Below are positions 1 to 8,362 of a DNA stretch of 64,000 bases, one piece after another. Source of the stretch: Streptomyces sp. HB132 (GTDB lineage: Bacteria; Actinomycetota; Actinomycetes; Streptomycetales; Streptomycetaceae); NCBI RefSeq assembly GCF_016909575.1, contig NZ_JAFBGA010000001.1, positions 1-64,000 on the forward strand. The letters run 5' to 3'. The number at the start of each line of letters is the position of its first letter. The first letter of the stretch is position 1. The notes under the pieces are model-generated. The model was not told the DNA's origin. It searched no databases and saw nothing but the letters and a program-made list of their open reading frames with translations. The position numbers and the translations under genes were made by a program.

Positions 1-74
1 GTTGATAGGCCAGATGTGGAAGCCCGGTAACGGGTGGAGCTGACTGGTACTAATAGGCCGAGGGCTTGTCCTCA
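1..74 (+). rRNA. rrl: 23S ribosomal RNA, 3' end (partial)
   Basis: The window opens inside the last bases of a 23S rRNA gene. The stretch containing GACTGGTACTAATAGGCCGA, followed by the GGGCTTGTCCTC end, is the conserved 3' terminus of actinobacterial 23S rRNA. The rest of the gene lies to the left of the window. The exact mature end (about 72-76) is inferred from the family and not measured. Confidence 0.93.
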
Positions 75-150
75 GTTGCTCGCGTCCACTGTGTTAGTTC
101 TGAAATAACGAACGGCCGTGTTTTGTTCCGGTGTTGGTTAATTTCATAGT

Positions 151-269
151 GTTTCGGTGGTCATTGCGTTAGGGAAACGCCCGGTTACATTCCGAACCCG
201 GAAGCTAAGCCTTTCAGCGCCGATGGTACTGCAGGGGGGACCCTGTGGGAGAGTAGGACGCCGCCGAAC
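151..269 (+). rRNA. rrf: 5S ribosomal RNA
   Basis: This is a 119-base 5S rRNA. It starts GTTTCGGTGGTCATTGCGTT and ends in CCGCCGAAC, which pairs with the 5' end to form helix I. The internal CCGAACCCGGAAGCTAAG block is the conserved loop B/helix III region. It lies about 76 bases after the 23S end in the usual 16S-23S-5S order. No tRNA follows it. Confidence 0.96.
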
Positions 270-281
270 AATTATTCCGGG

Positions 282-314
282 AAAGCCCCGTGCCCTTGTG
301 GCACGGGGCTTTTC
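282..314 (+). terminator. rRNA operon intrinsic terminator
   Basis: A 12-bp perfect hairpin (AAGCCCCGTGCC at 283-294 and GGCACGGGGCTT at 300-311) with a 5-base loop is followed by TTTCT. It sits 13 bases past the 5S end and is the expected rRNA operon terminator. Confidence 0.9.
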
Positions 315-493
315 TGCGTTCACGGCACGACCGACCGGCCGGCCGCGCAAGTCCGAACAGGTTGCGTCTCCAGGTGCAGGGCAGTGTCGCCGGCTCGGTG
401 ATAGGGCAGGCCCTCGCACGTGCCGACAGACCGTCAGATCCCCGCTACGCGCCGTGTGTCGTGAGTAAAAGAAGTGTCTTGTGTGTCGACATT

Positions 494-525
494 CATCCTG
501 TGAAGATTGAACTCTTCACAGGATG
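494..525 (+). repeat. 13-bp perfect inverted repeat in the peptidase leader
   Basis: CATCCTGTGAAGA (494-506) and TCTTCACAGGATG (513-525) are exact reverse complements separated by six bases. There is no T-run afterwards, so a terminator is unlikely. It could be an operator near the promoter or an RNA hairpin. It is less GC-rich than its surroundings, which favours a protein-binding site. Confidence 0.6.
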
Positions 526-587
526 GTCACTAGGGTCGGCCTTCGAACCTTCGCGCGATAGTTCACTCATCAGGGGTGGCAGCGAAG

Positions 588-656
588 GAACCGCCGAGTC
601 CGTGACATGCACGGAGCCGGGGATCGGTTCATGTCTCCCGACCCGGTAGGCGGTTC
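588..656 (+). promoter_or_regulatory. Possible short ydaO-like (c-di-AMP) riboswitch
   Basis: GAACCGCC (588-595) and GGCGGTTC (649-656) pair exactly and enclose 53 bases. Within them are GGAGCCGGGGA and CCCGACCCGGTAGGCGG, which resemble the 5' core and 3' end of actinobacterial ydaO elements. Such elements are known upstream of Streptomyces cell-wall hydrolase genes. The middle appears shorter than the usual motif, and the GTCAGCTA-type segment is missing. It may therefore be a divergent, shortened or decayed copy, or a different RNA. The element ends 22 bases before the start codon. Confidence 0.4.
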
Positions 657-678
657 GAGGAAGAAGGAGCTTTCCTTC

Positions 679-1743
679 GTGGCGTCCCACCGTCGTCCCA
701 AGCAGCCGAGCCGTGCCCGCGTGACCGTGCTCACCGCGACCGCCGCCGCAGCCGTGGCCCTGACCTCCCAGGCCGCCCATGCCGACCCCAAGCCGACCAA
801 GAGCGAGGTCAAGGCGAAGGTCGACAAGCTCTACCACGAGGCCGAGGTCGCCACGGAGAAGTACAACGGGGCCAAGGAGCAGCAGGACAAGCTCAAGAAG
901 CAGGCCGACGCGCTCCAGGACAAGGTGGCCCGCGGTCAGGACGAGCTCAACACCCTGCGCGGCGAGCTCGGTTCGCTCGCCACCGCGCAGTACCGCTCCG
1001 GCGGACTCGACCCCTCCGTCCAGCTGCTGCTCTCCTCGGACCCGGACAGCTTCCTCGACCAGGCGTCCGCGCTCGACCAGCTGACGGCCAAGCAGTCCGA
1101 GTCGCTGCAGAAGATCCAGGCGAAGCAGCGCACCCTCGCACAGCAGCGCAAGGAGGCGCAGGGCAAGCTCAGCGACCTCGATGAGGTACGTAGGACGCTC
1201 GGCACGAACAAGCAGAAGTTCCAGGGCAGGCTCGCCGAAGCCCAGAAGCTGCTGAACACCCTCACTGCCGCCGAGCGGGCCAAGATGGCTGAGGAGGAGG
1301 AGCAGCGCGCCACCCGCGGCGCCGGTGACCGGGTGGAGCTCAGCAACGGTTCCGGTGGGAACGAGGCCGTGGACCTGGGCAAGGAGGTCCCCGCGTCCGC
1401 CCTGGGTGCCGCGGCTCTCCAGGCCGCCCACACACGGGTGGGCAAGCCCTATGTCCGAACCGCCACGGGTCCCGACTCCTTCGACTGTTCAGGGCTGACC
1501 ATGTGGGCCTACGCCCAGGCCGGTGCCGACATCACCCGCACCACGTTCACCCAGATAAACCAGGGCACCCGCATCGCCCGCAGCCAGCTGAAGCCGGGAG
1601 ACCTCGTCTTCTTCAGCAACACCTCGCACGTGGGTCTCTATGCGGGCAACAACACCGTGCTGCACGCCCCGTATCCGGGCACCAACGTCCGCTACGAGTC
1701 GATGAGCACCATCGGCAGCTACCAGGCCGCGGTGCGCATCTGA
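679..1743 (+). CDS. Secreted C40 (NlpC/P60) peptidoglycan endopeptidase
   Basis: A 354-residue secreted cell-wall hydrolase expected to cut D-Glu-diamino-acid bonds in peptide stems. The GTG start at 679 is chosen because GAAGGAG lies about 9 bases upstream. An N-terminal signal segment ends near AHA in AAHADPK. A long Lys/Glu/Gln-rich coiled coil follows (about residues 40-215), then an NlpC/P60 domain. Catalytic Cys270 is in FDCSGL and the likely His317 is in SHVGLY. The coiled-coil plus NlpC layout matches RipA/Swl-type hydrolases of actinobacteria. The long structured leader suggests post-transcriptional control. The specific substrate is inferred from the family. Confidence 0.9.
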   Translation: MASHRRPKQPSRARVTVLTATAAAAVALTSQAAHADPKPTKSEVKAKVDKLYHEAEVATEKYNGAKEQQDKLKKQADALQDKVARGQDELNTLRGELGSLATAQYRSGGLDPSVQLLLSSDPDSFLDQASALDQLTAKQSESLQKIQAKQRTLAQQRKEAQGKLSDLDEVRRTLGTNKQKFQGRLAEAQKLLNTLTAAERAKMAEEEEQRATRGAGDRVELSNGSGGNEAVDLGKEVPASALGAAALQAAHTRVGKPYVRTATGPDSFDCSGLTMWAYAQAGADITRTTFTQINQGTRIARSQLKPGDLVFFSNTSHVGLYAGNNTVLHAPYPGTNVRYESMSTIGSYQAAVRI

Positions 1744-1928
1744 TCACACCCCCGAATCGCCGGCCCCGTGGCTTCGTCGCTCCGGATCAATCCCCGGCGG
1801 CCGAGGATCCCGGTGGTCCCGCCGTCGAGGCATCCGATCGAGCACACCGAGAACGCTCTGCGGCTGGACGGCTGACAGCGCGGGGAATCTCGTTTGCCGC
1901 GGTGGAGGCGGCAGGGCACGATCGGCGG

Positions 1929-2477
1929 ATGGACTACGTCGTGCGTGCGGTGCGGGCCGAGGAGTGGCGGCGGGCCAGGGAGATCCGGTTGGTGGCCCTG
2001 CGGGACCCGGTTGCCTCGATCGCCTTCCTCGAGACGTACGAGCACGCGCTGACCAAGCCGGACGTGTTCTGGCAGGAGCGGACGGCGGGCGCCGCGGCGG
2101 GGGAACACAGCCGCCAGTTCATCGCGGAGACGGCTGACGGCCGATGGGCGGGAACGGTGACGGTGCTCGTGGAGCGGCGTGGCGGAGAGCCGGGTTTCGG
2201 GGAGGCCGCCGAGGCCGATCAGGCCCATCTGGTGGGGGTGTTCGTCAGACCGGGCCACCGGGGGCGCGGGGTGGTGGACGCGCTGTTCCGTGAAGCGATC
2301 GACTGGTCCTGGTCGTTGGCCGGGCCGCCATTGCGGCGGGTACGGCTCTACGTCCACGAGAGGAACGGGCGGGCCGCGGCCTCGTACCGCAGGATCGGCT
2401 TCGTCCCGACCGGGAGAACGTTGCCGATGGAGGGTGATCCGAGCGCCTTGGAGCTCGAGTTCGAGATCCGCCGTTAG
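1929..2477 (+). CDS. GNAT-family N-acetyltransferase
   Basis: A 182-residue single-domain acetyltransferase using acetyl-CoA. The substrate is unknown. The acetyl-CoA-binding signature GVFVRPGHRGRGVVDALF is seen around residue 105, and the C-terminal Y-x-x-x-GF element (SYRRIGFVPTG) is also present. ATG 1929 is the first start that gives a normal GNAT length. The frame is open further upstream, but that part reads through the preceding gene. The ribosome-binding site is weak. It stands alone between the peptidase gene and the convergent cmd operon. Confidence 0.82.
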   Translation: MDYVVRAVRAEEWRRAREIRLVALRDPVASIAFLETYEHALTKPDVFWQERTAGAAAGEHSRQFIAETADGRWAGTVTVLVERRGGEPGFGEAAEADQAHLVGVFVRPGHRGRGVVDALFREAIDWSWSLAGPPLRRVRLYVHERNGRAAASYRRIGFVPTGRTLPMEGDPSALELEFEIRR

Positions 2478-2509
2478 GGAGTCGAAGCGGACAGGCCCAA
2501 GGCGCGCGG

Positions 2510-4042
2510 TCAGGTCGCGAGCAGGCTTTCCTGCCAACGTGCGCGGGCCTGTTCCTCGGAGCGGAGCAGGACCAGGGTGGTCATCCCCTGCTCCTGGCCG
2601 GCGGAGAGCAGGCGGGGGAGCTCGGGAAGTGGTGCGACCGCTGCGACGTCGTCGAGGACGAGAGTCATTGGTGGGTCGAGCCGACCGTCGGTTGACCGTA
2701 CGGCCATGCGGCGGCCGTGCTCGACCACGTGCGAGGCGAGTGCGGTGAGCAGGGGCATCGCACCGGGGTGGTGGCGGGGATCCTCGATGGGTTCACCGAC
2801 CACATAGAGCGTTCCCCCTTCACGTGCAAAAGAATCCAGTACGAGCGCATCGGCTCGGTTGGGTGTGCACGCTTCGCGGATGTGGACCGAGGAGAGGGCC
2901 GCGAAGGCCCGTACGGTCAGTTCCTGTGCCATTTCCCGGCGTTCGGGATAGGCGGTGAGCGCGGACTCCAGCAGTCCGGCGTGCCCGGAGGCCGCCTTGG
3001 GGTGGGTCCGGAGCAGGCGCACCGGTTCGTGCCCGCCGGCGCCGGAGGCCCAGCGGTGGACCTGGCGGAAGGGGCGGCCGTCCACGGCGGCGGCGTGGAG
3101 CCAGCACTGGAGCAGGGTCTGTGCGGTGTCGGCGACGGCGGCGTCGATCCTGGCCCGGGGGCGCACGGGCGTCAGGAGCGCGGTTGCCCGGGAGGCCGCG
3201 GTGGCCGGGTCCTCGCAGCCCGCGACGGGCGACCAGTGAAGGCGGGCCGGGGTGTCGCACAGGTGACCCGGGTCGTAGACGAGGACCGGGCCGAGCTTGC
3301 TGCGGGCGTCTTTCGTCTCGGCCCAGACAGTGGGGTCCGAGGTGACGACGAGGGCGGAGCCCTCCGCCTCGCGGATGGCCTGGACCACCGCCGGCCGGCG
3401 GGTGGCCGAGGCGCCGAAGAGAACGCGCGGGGTGCGAGGGGTGGGGACCAGCGGTGAGGTCTCCTGCGTGTACGCGGCAAGGGGCGCGGGACCGGCCTGC
3501 TGCGCGTACGGGGCGGCGGAGGCCAGGGGCTGTGCTGCCTCGACGGGTGCCGGAGCGGGTGCCCGGGGGGCTTCGGCGGGCAGCGCTTCGCGCGCGGGTG
3601 GCCCGGCCGCCGTGCGGGAGCGTGGAGGGTGCTGCTCCGACTCGTACGGCCCCGGGGCGTCACCCCGCTGCTTCCTGACCAGCCGCCAGCGGGCCACCAC
3701 ACCCACCGCGAAGACCGTCAGGACCAGCAGCACCATCAGTTCGCCGATGAACAGGCCCCAGAACAGCCCGTATCCGGAGAGGTCTCCTGGCGGGGTGTCC
3801 GGCCAGGCGGCCGGGAGGTCCGCCGGCTCGACGGCCAGGGCGCGCAGGGCCAGCGGCGTCCGCATGAACGTGACGCCGTCGGGCCAGCCCCCGTGCGCGA
3901 GGAGTCCGGCGAGGCCCGTCGCAGTCCAGGCCAGGACCGTCAGCCCGAAGAGGAAGGACAGGAGGCCGATCAGCAGGCCGTCGGGGATGCCGCCCTGCCC
4001 CTCGCCACCGCGCCCCGGTCCTGATGGTGCCTGGCGTGCCAT
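2510..4042 (-). CDS. cmdA: CmdA-like VirD4/TraG-related membrane protein
   Basis: A 510-residue protein with two N-terminal membrane segments (about residues 23-48 and 92-116), a Pro/Ala-rich linker, and a C-terminal domain resembling VirD4/TraG coupling proteins. Segments such as SALVVTSDP and LVYDPGH correspond to the region after the P-loop of that family, and LVLDDVA is Walker-B-like. The expected P-loop position reads FGASATRRPAVV, so the canonical GxxxxGK[ST] is missing. It is last in the six-gene operon, one base after cmdB. The symbol follows S. coelicolor SCO4126 by recalled gene order. Deletions in that cluster are reported to affect aerial growth, chromosome segregation and actinorhodin. 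Confidence 0.75.
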   Translation of the reverse strand: MARQAPSGPGRGGEGQGGIPDGLLIGLLSFLFGLTVLAWTATGLAGLLAHGGWPDGVTFMRTPLALRALAVEPADLPAAWPDTPPGDLSGYGLFWGLFIGELMVLLVLTVFAVGVVARWRLVRKQRGDAPGPYESEQHPPRSRTAAGPPAREALPAEAPRAPAPAPVEAAQPLASAAPYAQQAGPAPLAAYTQETSPLVPTPRTPRVLFGASATRRPAVVQAIREAEGSALVVTSDPTVWAETKDARSKLGPVLVYDPGHLCDTPARLHWSPVAGCEDPATAASRATALLTPVRPRARIDAAVADTAQTLLQCWLHAAAVDGRPFRQVHRWASGAGGHEPVRLLRTHPKAASGHAGLLESALTAYPERREMAQELTVRAFAALSSVHIREACTPNRADALVLDSFAREGGTLYVVGEPIEDPRHHPGAMPLLTALASHVVEHGRRMAVRSTDGRLDPPMTLVLDDVAAVAPLPELPRLLSAGQEQGMTTLVLLRSEEQARARWQESLLAT

Positions 4043-4043
4043 G

Positions 4044-5462
4044 TCATGCCACCGTTGACTCGGACGACTCGTTCAGGCGTTGCTGGTGCTCGATCCGCGC
4101 CGCCCGCTGCTCCGCCTCCAGCTCCGCGGCCCGTACGTCCTCGGGGAGCAGATCCGCCGCCGAGCCCTCGGTCATCGCGCGGTCGGTGAAGACCAAGGGG
4201 CGTTCGGCTTCGGTGATCAGGTGCTTGACGACCTGGACGTTGCCGTTGACGTCCCACACCGCGATGCCCGGGGTCAGCGTGGGGATGATCTCCACCGCCC
4301 ATCTGGGCAGGCCGATGACCTTGCCCGTCGCTCTGGCCTCGTCGGCCTTCTGGGCGTAGATCGTGCGGGTGGACGCCATCTTCAGGATGGCCGCCGCCTC
4401 CTTCGCCGCAGCTCCGTCGACGACGTCGCTGAGGTGGTGGACGACCGCCACGAAGGACAGCCCGAGGCGCCGTCCGAATTTCAGCAGGCGCTGGAAGAGC
4501 TGGGCGACGAACGGCGAGTTGATGATGTGCCAGGCCTCCTCGACGAGGAAGATGCGTTTCTTCCGGTCGGGCCTGATCCAGGTGTGCTCCAGCCACACGC
4601 CGACGATCGCCATGAGGATCGGCATGGCGATGGAGTTCCGGTCGATGTGTGAGAGGTCGAAAACGATCAGCGGTGCGTCGAGGTCGATGCCGATCGTGGT
4701 CGGGCCGTCGAACATGCCGCGCAGGTCACCGTCGACGAGCCGGTCCAGGACGAGGGCGACGTCCAGGCCCCAGGCCCGTACGTCGTCTATGTCGACGTTC
4801 ATCGCCTCGGCGGACTCGGGCTTGGGGTGCCGCAGTTGCTCCACGATGTCCATCAGGACCGGCTGGCGCTCGGTGATGGTGTCGTTGACGAATGCGTGTG
4901 CGACCTTGAGGGCGAAGCCGGACCGCTCGTCGAGGCCATGGCCCATGGCGACCTCGATGATCGTGCGGAGCAGGGCGAGCTGGCCCGTCGTCGTGATCGA
5001 CGGGTCGAGGGGGTTGAGCCGGATCCCGTCGTTCAGTGCGGCGGTCGGGTCCAGCCGGATGGGCGTGATGCCCAGCTCCTCGGCGATGAGGTTCCACTCG
5101 CCGACGCCGTCCTCGCCCTGGGCGTCCAGGACGACGACCTGGCGGTCGCGGAAGCGGAGCTGGCGCAGCACATACGTCTTCTCCAGGGCTGACTTGCCGT
5201 TCCCTGACTCGCCGAGCACCAGCCAGTGCGGGGCGGGGAGCTGCTGCCCGTACAGCTGGAACGGGTCGTAGATGTAGCCCTTGCCCGAGTACACCTCACG
5301 CCCGATGATCACGCCGGAGTCGCCGAGGCCGGGCGCGGCGGTCGGCAGGTAGACGGCCTGGGCCTGCCCCGTCGAGGTGCGCACCGGGAGCCGGGTGGTC
5401 TCCACGTTTCCGAAGAGGAAGCCGGTGAAGGCATCCGACAACGCGGACAGCGGATCTCGCAT
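4044..5462 (-). CDS. cmdB: CmdB-like VirB4-family ATPase
   Basis: A 472-residue ATPase of the VirB4/TraC/FtsK-HerA type. Walker A GESGNGKS lies at residues 84-91 and Walker B LVEEAWH at about 306-312, followed by the family's VVHHLSD segment. There are no clear membrane spans, so it probably sits on the inner face of the membrane with CmdA and CmdC. It lacks the N-terminal VirB4 domain, which appears to be supplied by the separate CmdC. It lies 18 bases after cmdC and one base before cmdA. The symbol is from recalled synteny with SCO4127 of S. coelicolor. The energising role is inferred from the family. Confidence 0.82.
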   Translation of the reverse strand: MRDPLSALSDAFTGFLFGNVETTRLPVRTSTGQAQAVYLPTAAPGLGDSGVIIGREVYSGKGYIYDPFQLYGQQLPAPHWLVLGESGNGKSALEKTYVLRQLRFRDRQVVVLDAQGEDGVGEWNLIAEELGITPIRLDPTAALNDGIRLNPLDPSITTTGQLALLRTIIEVAMGHGLDERSGFALKVAHAFVNDTITERQPVLMDIVEQLRHPKPESAEAMNVDIDDVRAWGLDVALVLDRLVDGDLRGMFDGPTTIGIDLDAPLIVFDLSHIDRNSIAMPILMAIVGVWLEHTWIRPDRKKRIFLVEEAWHIINSPFVAQLFQRLLKFGRRLGLSFVAVVHHLSDVVDGAAAKEAAAILKMASTRTIYAQKADEARATGKVIGLPRWAVEIIPTLTPGIAVWDVNGNVQVVKHLITEAERPLVFTDRAMTEGSAADLLPEDVRAAELEAEQRAARIEHQQRLNESSESTVA

Positions 5463-5480
5463 GGCGTGACTGCCCTCTCG

Positions 5481-7031
5481 TTAGCGACGGATGCCGGTGG
5501 CGAACGGCAAGGTGTTCACAAAGGCGCGGTGGTGCTCCCGGTCGCACCACTCCAGCTTGAGGTACGACTTGCCGGCCGACGCGCGGATCGTCCGCTTGTC
5601 GCGGGCGAGCGCCTCGGGGGACCGGGACGACACGGTGATGTACCCCACGAGATTCACGCCGGCCGCGCCGCTCGCCAGATCTTCACCCCGCTGGTCGAGC
5701 CTGCCGTGGGCCGCGATGTCGCGCGGGTCGACCGTACGGTTCATCTTGGCCTGGCGGCTCGCCTCGGCGTCGTCGTTGGTCTTCTCCGTCAGCATCCGCT
5801 CGATGGCGATCTCGGTGGGTTCGAGGTCCATGCATACCGCGACCGTGCGGATCACGTCGGGCGTGTGGACGAGGAGAGGGGCCAGGAAGTTGACGCCGAC
5901 GGGGGTCATCGGCCATTCCTTCACCCAGGCCGTGGAGTGGCACCAGGGGGCGCGCGTCGTCGACTCGCGGGTCTTGGCCTGGAGGAACGTCGGCTCGACC
6001 GCGTCCAGTTCGGCCGGCCAGGCGTTGCGCTTCGTCATCGCCTGGATGTGGTCGATGGGGTGGTCCGGGTCGTACATGGAGTGCACGAGTGATGCGAGCC
6101 GGCTCTGGCCGAGCGGCTGGCGGACCCGGATGTCGGCCTCGGCGAGCCGGGCGCAGATGTCGGTCAGCTCGCGCGCCATGACGACGGCGAGCCCCGCGTC
6201 CCGGTCGACCCTGCGGCCGCCCTGGGGGCGCATGGCCCGGGCCATGGCGTTGGCCTCGGCGGCCAGGTCGCGGCTGTAGTGCATGCAGGCGACGAGGTAG
6301 GCCCGGTGCTGCTCGCTGGAGGTGGAGACCATCGACTGGAGCTGGTCGTAGGAGTCCTGGAGCCAGCCGGGCGCGGACCTGTCACCGCGCTGGGCGACGT
6401 CCTTGGCGTGTGCGTCCGGGTCGGCGGGCAGTGTGCGGGCCAGCATCTGCAGGCGCGTCACGAAGCCGTCGCCGTTGGCCACGTGCTTGAGCAGCGTGCC
6501 GAAGCGGTCGACCAGGGCTTCCTGGTCCTCGCTGTCGCGCAGGCCGACCCCGGGGCCCTCGATCTCGATGGCGGCGGTGACCGTACGCCGGTCGGCGTGC
6601 AGCAGTACGGCGATCTCGTCGGGGCCGAACGGCGCGGCCAGCCAGCTGATCCGGCCGATGCCGGGCGGCGGCCCGATCTCCACCTCGCGCCCGTCGGCGC
6701 TGACGCCGGCTTCGACGGCGGCGGAGCGGTAGGCCGTGCCCCGGCGCAGGGTGCGCTTGAAGCTGCGGTTGATCTCGAACCACTTGTAGAAGGTGCGGCC
6801 CTTGTAGGGGACGTACACGACGGCCAGGGCCAGCATGGGGAAGCCCATGAGCGTCACGATCCGCAGGGAGAGGACCGGGACGAGGAGCCCGCTCATCATG
6901 CCGAGGAACGCACCGGCGATGATCAGCGCGATCTCGCCCGTCTCACGGTTCTTGCCGATGATCGCGTTCGGCCGGGCGCGGCCGATGAGATACGTACGGC
7001 GGGGCGCGATCGTGTGGGACTGGGTCGTCAA
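5481..7031 (-). CDS. cmdC: CmdC-like SCO6880-family (PrgI/VirB4-N-like) membrane protein
   Basis: A 516-residue protein of the SCO6880 family. A short basic N-terminus precedes two adjacent membrane segments (about residues 33-75). A PrgI-like start and a soluble domain follow that resembles the N-terminal half of VirB4/TrbE proteins. In conjugation loci this type sits between the VirB6-like and VirB4-like genes, exactly as here. Its start overlaps the cmdD stop by four bases (ATGA), indicating translational coupling. No ATPase motif is visible, consistent with a split VirB4 whose ATPase part is CmdB. The name is by recalled position (SCO4128). Confidence 0.78.
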   Translation of the reverse strand: MTTQSHTIAPRRTYLIGRARPNAIIGKNRETGEIALIIAGAFLGMMSGLLVPVLSLRIVTLMGFPMLALAVVYVPYKGRTFYKWFEINRSFKRTLRRGTAYRSAAVEAGVSADGREVEIGPPPGIGRISWLAAPFGPDEIAVLLHADRRTVTAAIEIEGPGVGLRDSEDQEALVDRFGTLLKHVANGDGFVTRLQMLARTLPADPDAHAKDVAQRGDRSAPGWLQDSYDQLQSMVSTSSEQHRAYLVACMHYSRDLAAEANAMARAMRPQGGRRVDRDAGLAVVMARELTDICARLAEADIRVRQPLGQSRLASLVHSMYDPDHPIDHIQAMTKRNAWPAELDAVEPTFLQAKTRESTTRAPWCHSTAWVKEWPMTPVGVNFLAPLLVHTPDVIRTVAVCMDLEPTEIAIERMLTEKTNDDAEASRQAKMNRTVDPRDIAAHGRLDQRGEDLASGAAGVNLVGYITVSSRSPEALARDKRTIRASAGKSYLKLEWCDREHHRAFVNTLPFATGIRR

Positions 7032-8362
7032 CGCCCCCCACCTCCTGTGTTCGTGCTACCTGTGCTGCCTGGACCGCTTCGTGGGGAGCGGGTGCCGTGG
7101 GGGGTGCCGGAGGTGGGCCCGGACCCGCTGCGGGGTGGGGGCGCGGAGCCGCCACCGGGGGTACGGGAGCTGTGGGCGGCGACACCTCCGCTGGCCGGGT
7201 TGGCCGGCCGGGCGCCACCGCCGCCTCCTCCGCCTTCGCCGCCGCCGCGGCCGCTGTGGGTCTTGATGCCCTGCGAGACGAGAGCGGCGGGCGAGCTGAT
7301 CATCGCGGCGGCCTGGGAGCCGTCGGTGGCCTGCTTGCGGTTGGTGCGGGCGCCCTGGATCTCGTCGCCGAAGCCGGGGACGAAGCGGTAGATCATGGCG
7401 GAGGCGAAGATGGCCAGCAGGATGATGGCGAGGCCGGAGACGACGGCCGAGAAGGCGTTCGGCCCGTCGTCCGCGGAGAGTGCCCCGGCGAGCCCGAGCA
7501 CGATGACGATGACCGGCTTCACCATGATCACGGCGATCATGATGCCCGCCCAGCGGCGGACGTGGCCCCACATGTTCTTGTCGACGAGCCCGGAGTACAC
7601 GACGACCCCCAGCAGGGCGCCCACGTAGAGCAGGGCGGCCCGGATCACGAGCTCCAGCCACAGGATGCCGGCGGCGAGGATCGACACGAGCGAGACGACG
7701 ATCAGCATGATGGGCCCGCCGCCGATGTCCGTGCCCTTCTTGAGCGCCTCGGCGAACGATCCGAAGAACACGTCGGTCTGTCCGCCGGTCGCGGCGGAGA
7801 TGACTTCCGTGACGCCGTCGGTGGCGGATACGACCACGTACAGGATGAGCGGTGTGAAGGCCGAGGCCAGGACCGTGAGCCAGAGGAAGCCGATGGCCTC
7901 GGAGATCGCGGTGGTGAACGGCACGCCCCTGATGGCGCGCTTGGCCACGGCGAAGAGCCAGAGGACGAGGGTGAGGATGGTGGACGCGGCGAAGACGACG
8001 GCGTACTGGGTGCGGAAGGTGGAGTTCGTGAAGTCGACGGTCGCCGTGCTCTCCACGGCCTCGCTGAGCTTGCCCACGAGGTAGGCGGCGGCGTCGGCGC
8101 AGCCGCGGGCGAGGGAGGTGAGGGGGTCCATGGCGTCGTCGGTGACGGTGGGCGTGCTGCGGGCGGCGCCGCCGTCTTCGCCGTCCTCGCAGTAGTCGCG
8201 AGCAGCGCCGTAGATGAGGTCGCAAGGATTGTTGCTGGTACTTGGGCTGGGCGTGGGGGTCGGGGCAGCCACAGCCCTTGCAGCGAACACGATGATCGAG
8301 GCTTGCATCGTGGCCAGGAGGGCCACGACAGACCTTGGGCGGGGCCAGGGCTTAACGGGCAT
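7028..8362 (-). CDS. cmdD: CmdD-like polytopic (VirB6/TrbL-like) membrane protein
   Basis: A 444-residue multispan membrane protein. A signal-like hydrophobic N-terminus ends near AVAAPTP. A short extracytoplasmic loop with several Cys residues follows, then at least six hydrophobic segments between about residues 120 and 330. The cytoplasmic tail is long and rich in Gly, Ser and Pro. The arrangement fits the VirB6/TrbL channel component of type IV secretion systems. It overlaps cmdE by 11 bases upstream and cmdC by 4 bases downstream. The Gly-rich tail coding region (7040-7250) is very GC-rich. Assignment rests on topology and neighbours, not on a catalytic motif. Confidence 0.72.
   Translation of the reverse strand: MPVKPWPRPRSVVALLATMQASIIVFAARAVAAPTPTPSPSTSNNPCDLIYGAARDYCEDGEDGGAARSTPTVTDDAMDPLTSLARGCADAAAYLVGKLSEAVESTATVDFTNSTFRTQYAVVFAASTILTLVLWLFAVAKRAIRGVPFTTAISEAIGFLWLTVLASAFTPLILYVVVSATDGVTEVISAATGGQTDVFFGSFAEALKKGTDIGGGPIMLIVVSLVSILAAGILWLELVIRAALLYVGALLGVVVYSGLVDKNMWGHVRRWAGIMIAVIMVKPVIVIVLGLAGALSADDGPNAFSAVVSGLAIILLAIFASAMIYRFVPGFGDEIQGARTNRKQATDGSQAAAMISSPAALVSQGIKTHSGRGGGEGGGGGGGARPANPASGGVAAHSSRTPGGGSAPPPRSGSGPTSGTPHGTRSPRSGPGSTGSTNTGGGGR

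Larger units (their letters stand above)
315..678 (+). other. Long gene-free leader upstream of the NlpC/P60 peptidase gene
   Basis: About 360 bases without a convincing gene. The first part (315-480) shows nothing recognisable. The second part carries a perfect 13-bp inverted repeat at 494-525 and then a structured element at 588-656, both listed separately. The distance and structures suggest that the downstream peptidase gene has a long, regulated untranslated leader. Confidence 0.5.

Noticed and set aside
315..480. tRNA or small RNA gene after the rRNA operon
   Set aside because: No cloverleaf, CCA-proximal stem or T-loop sequence (GGTTCGAATCC type) was found.
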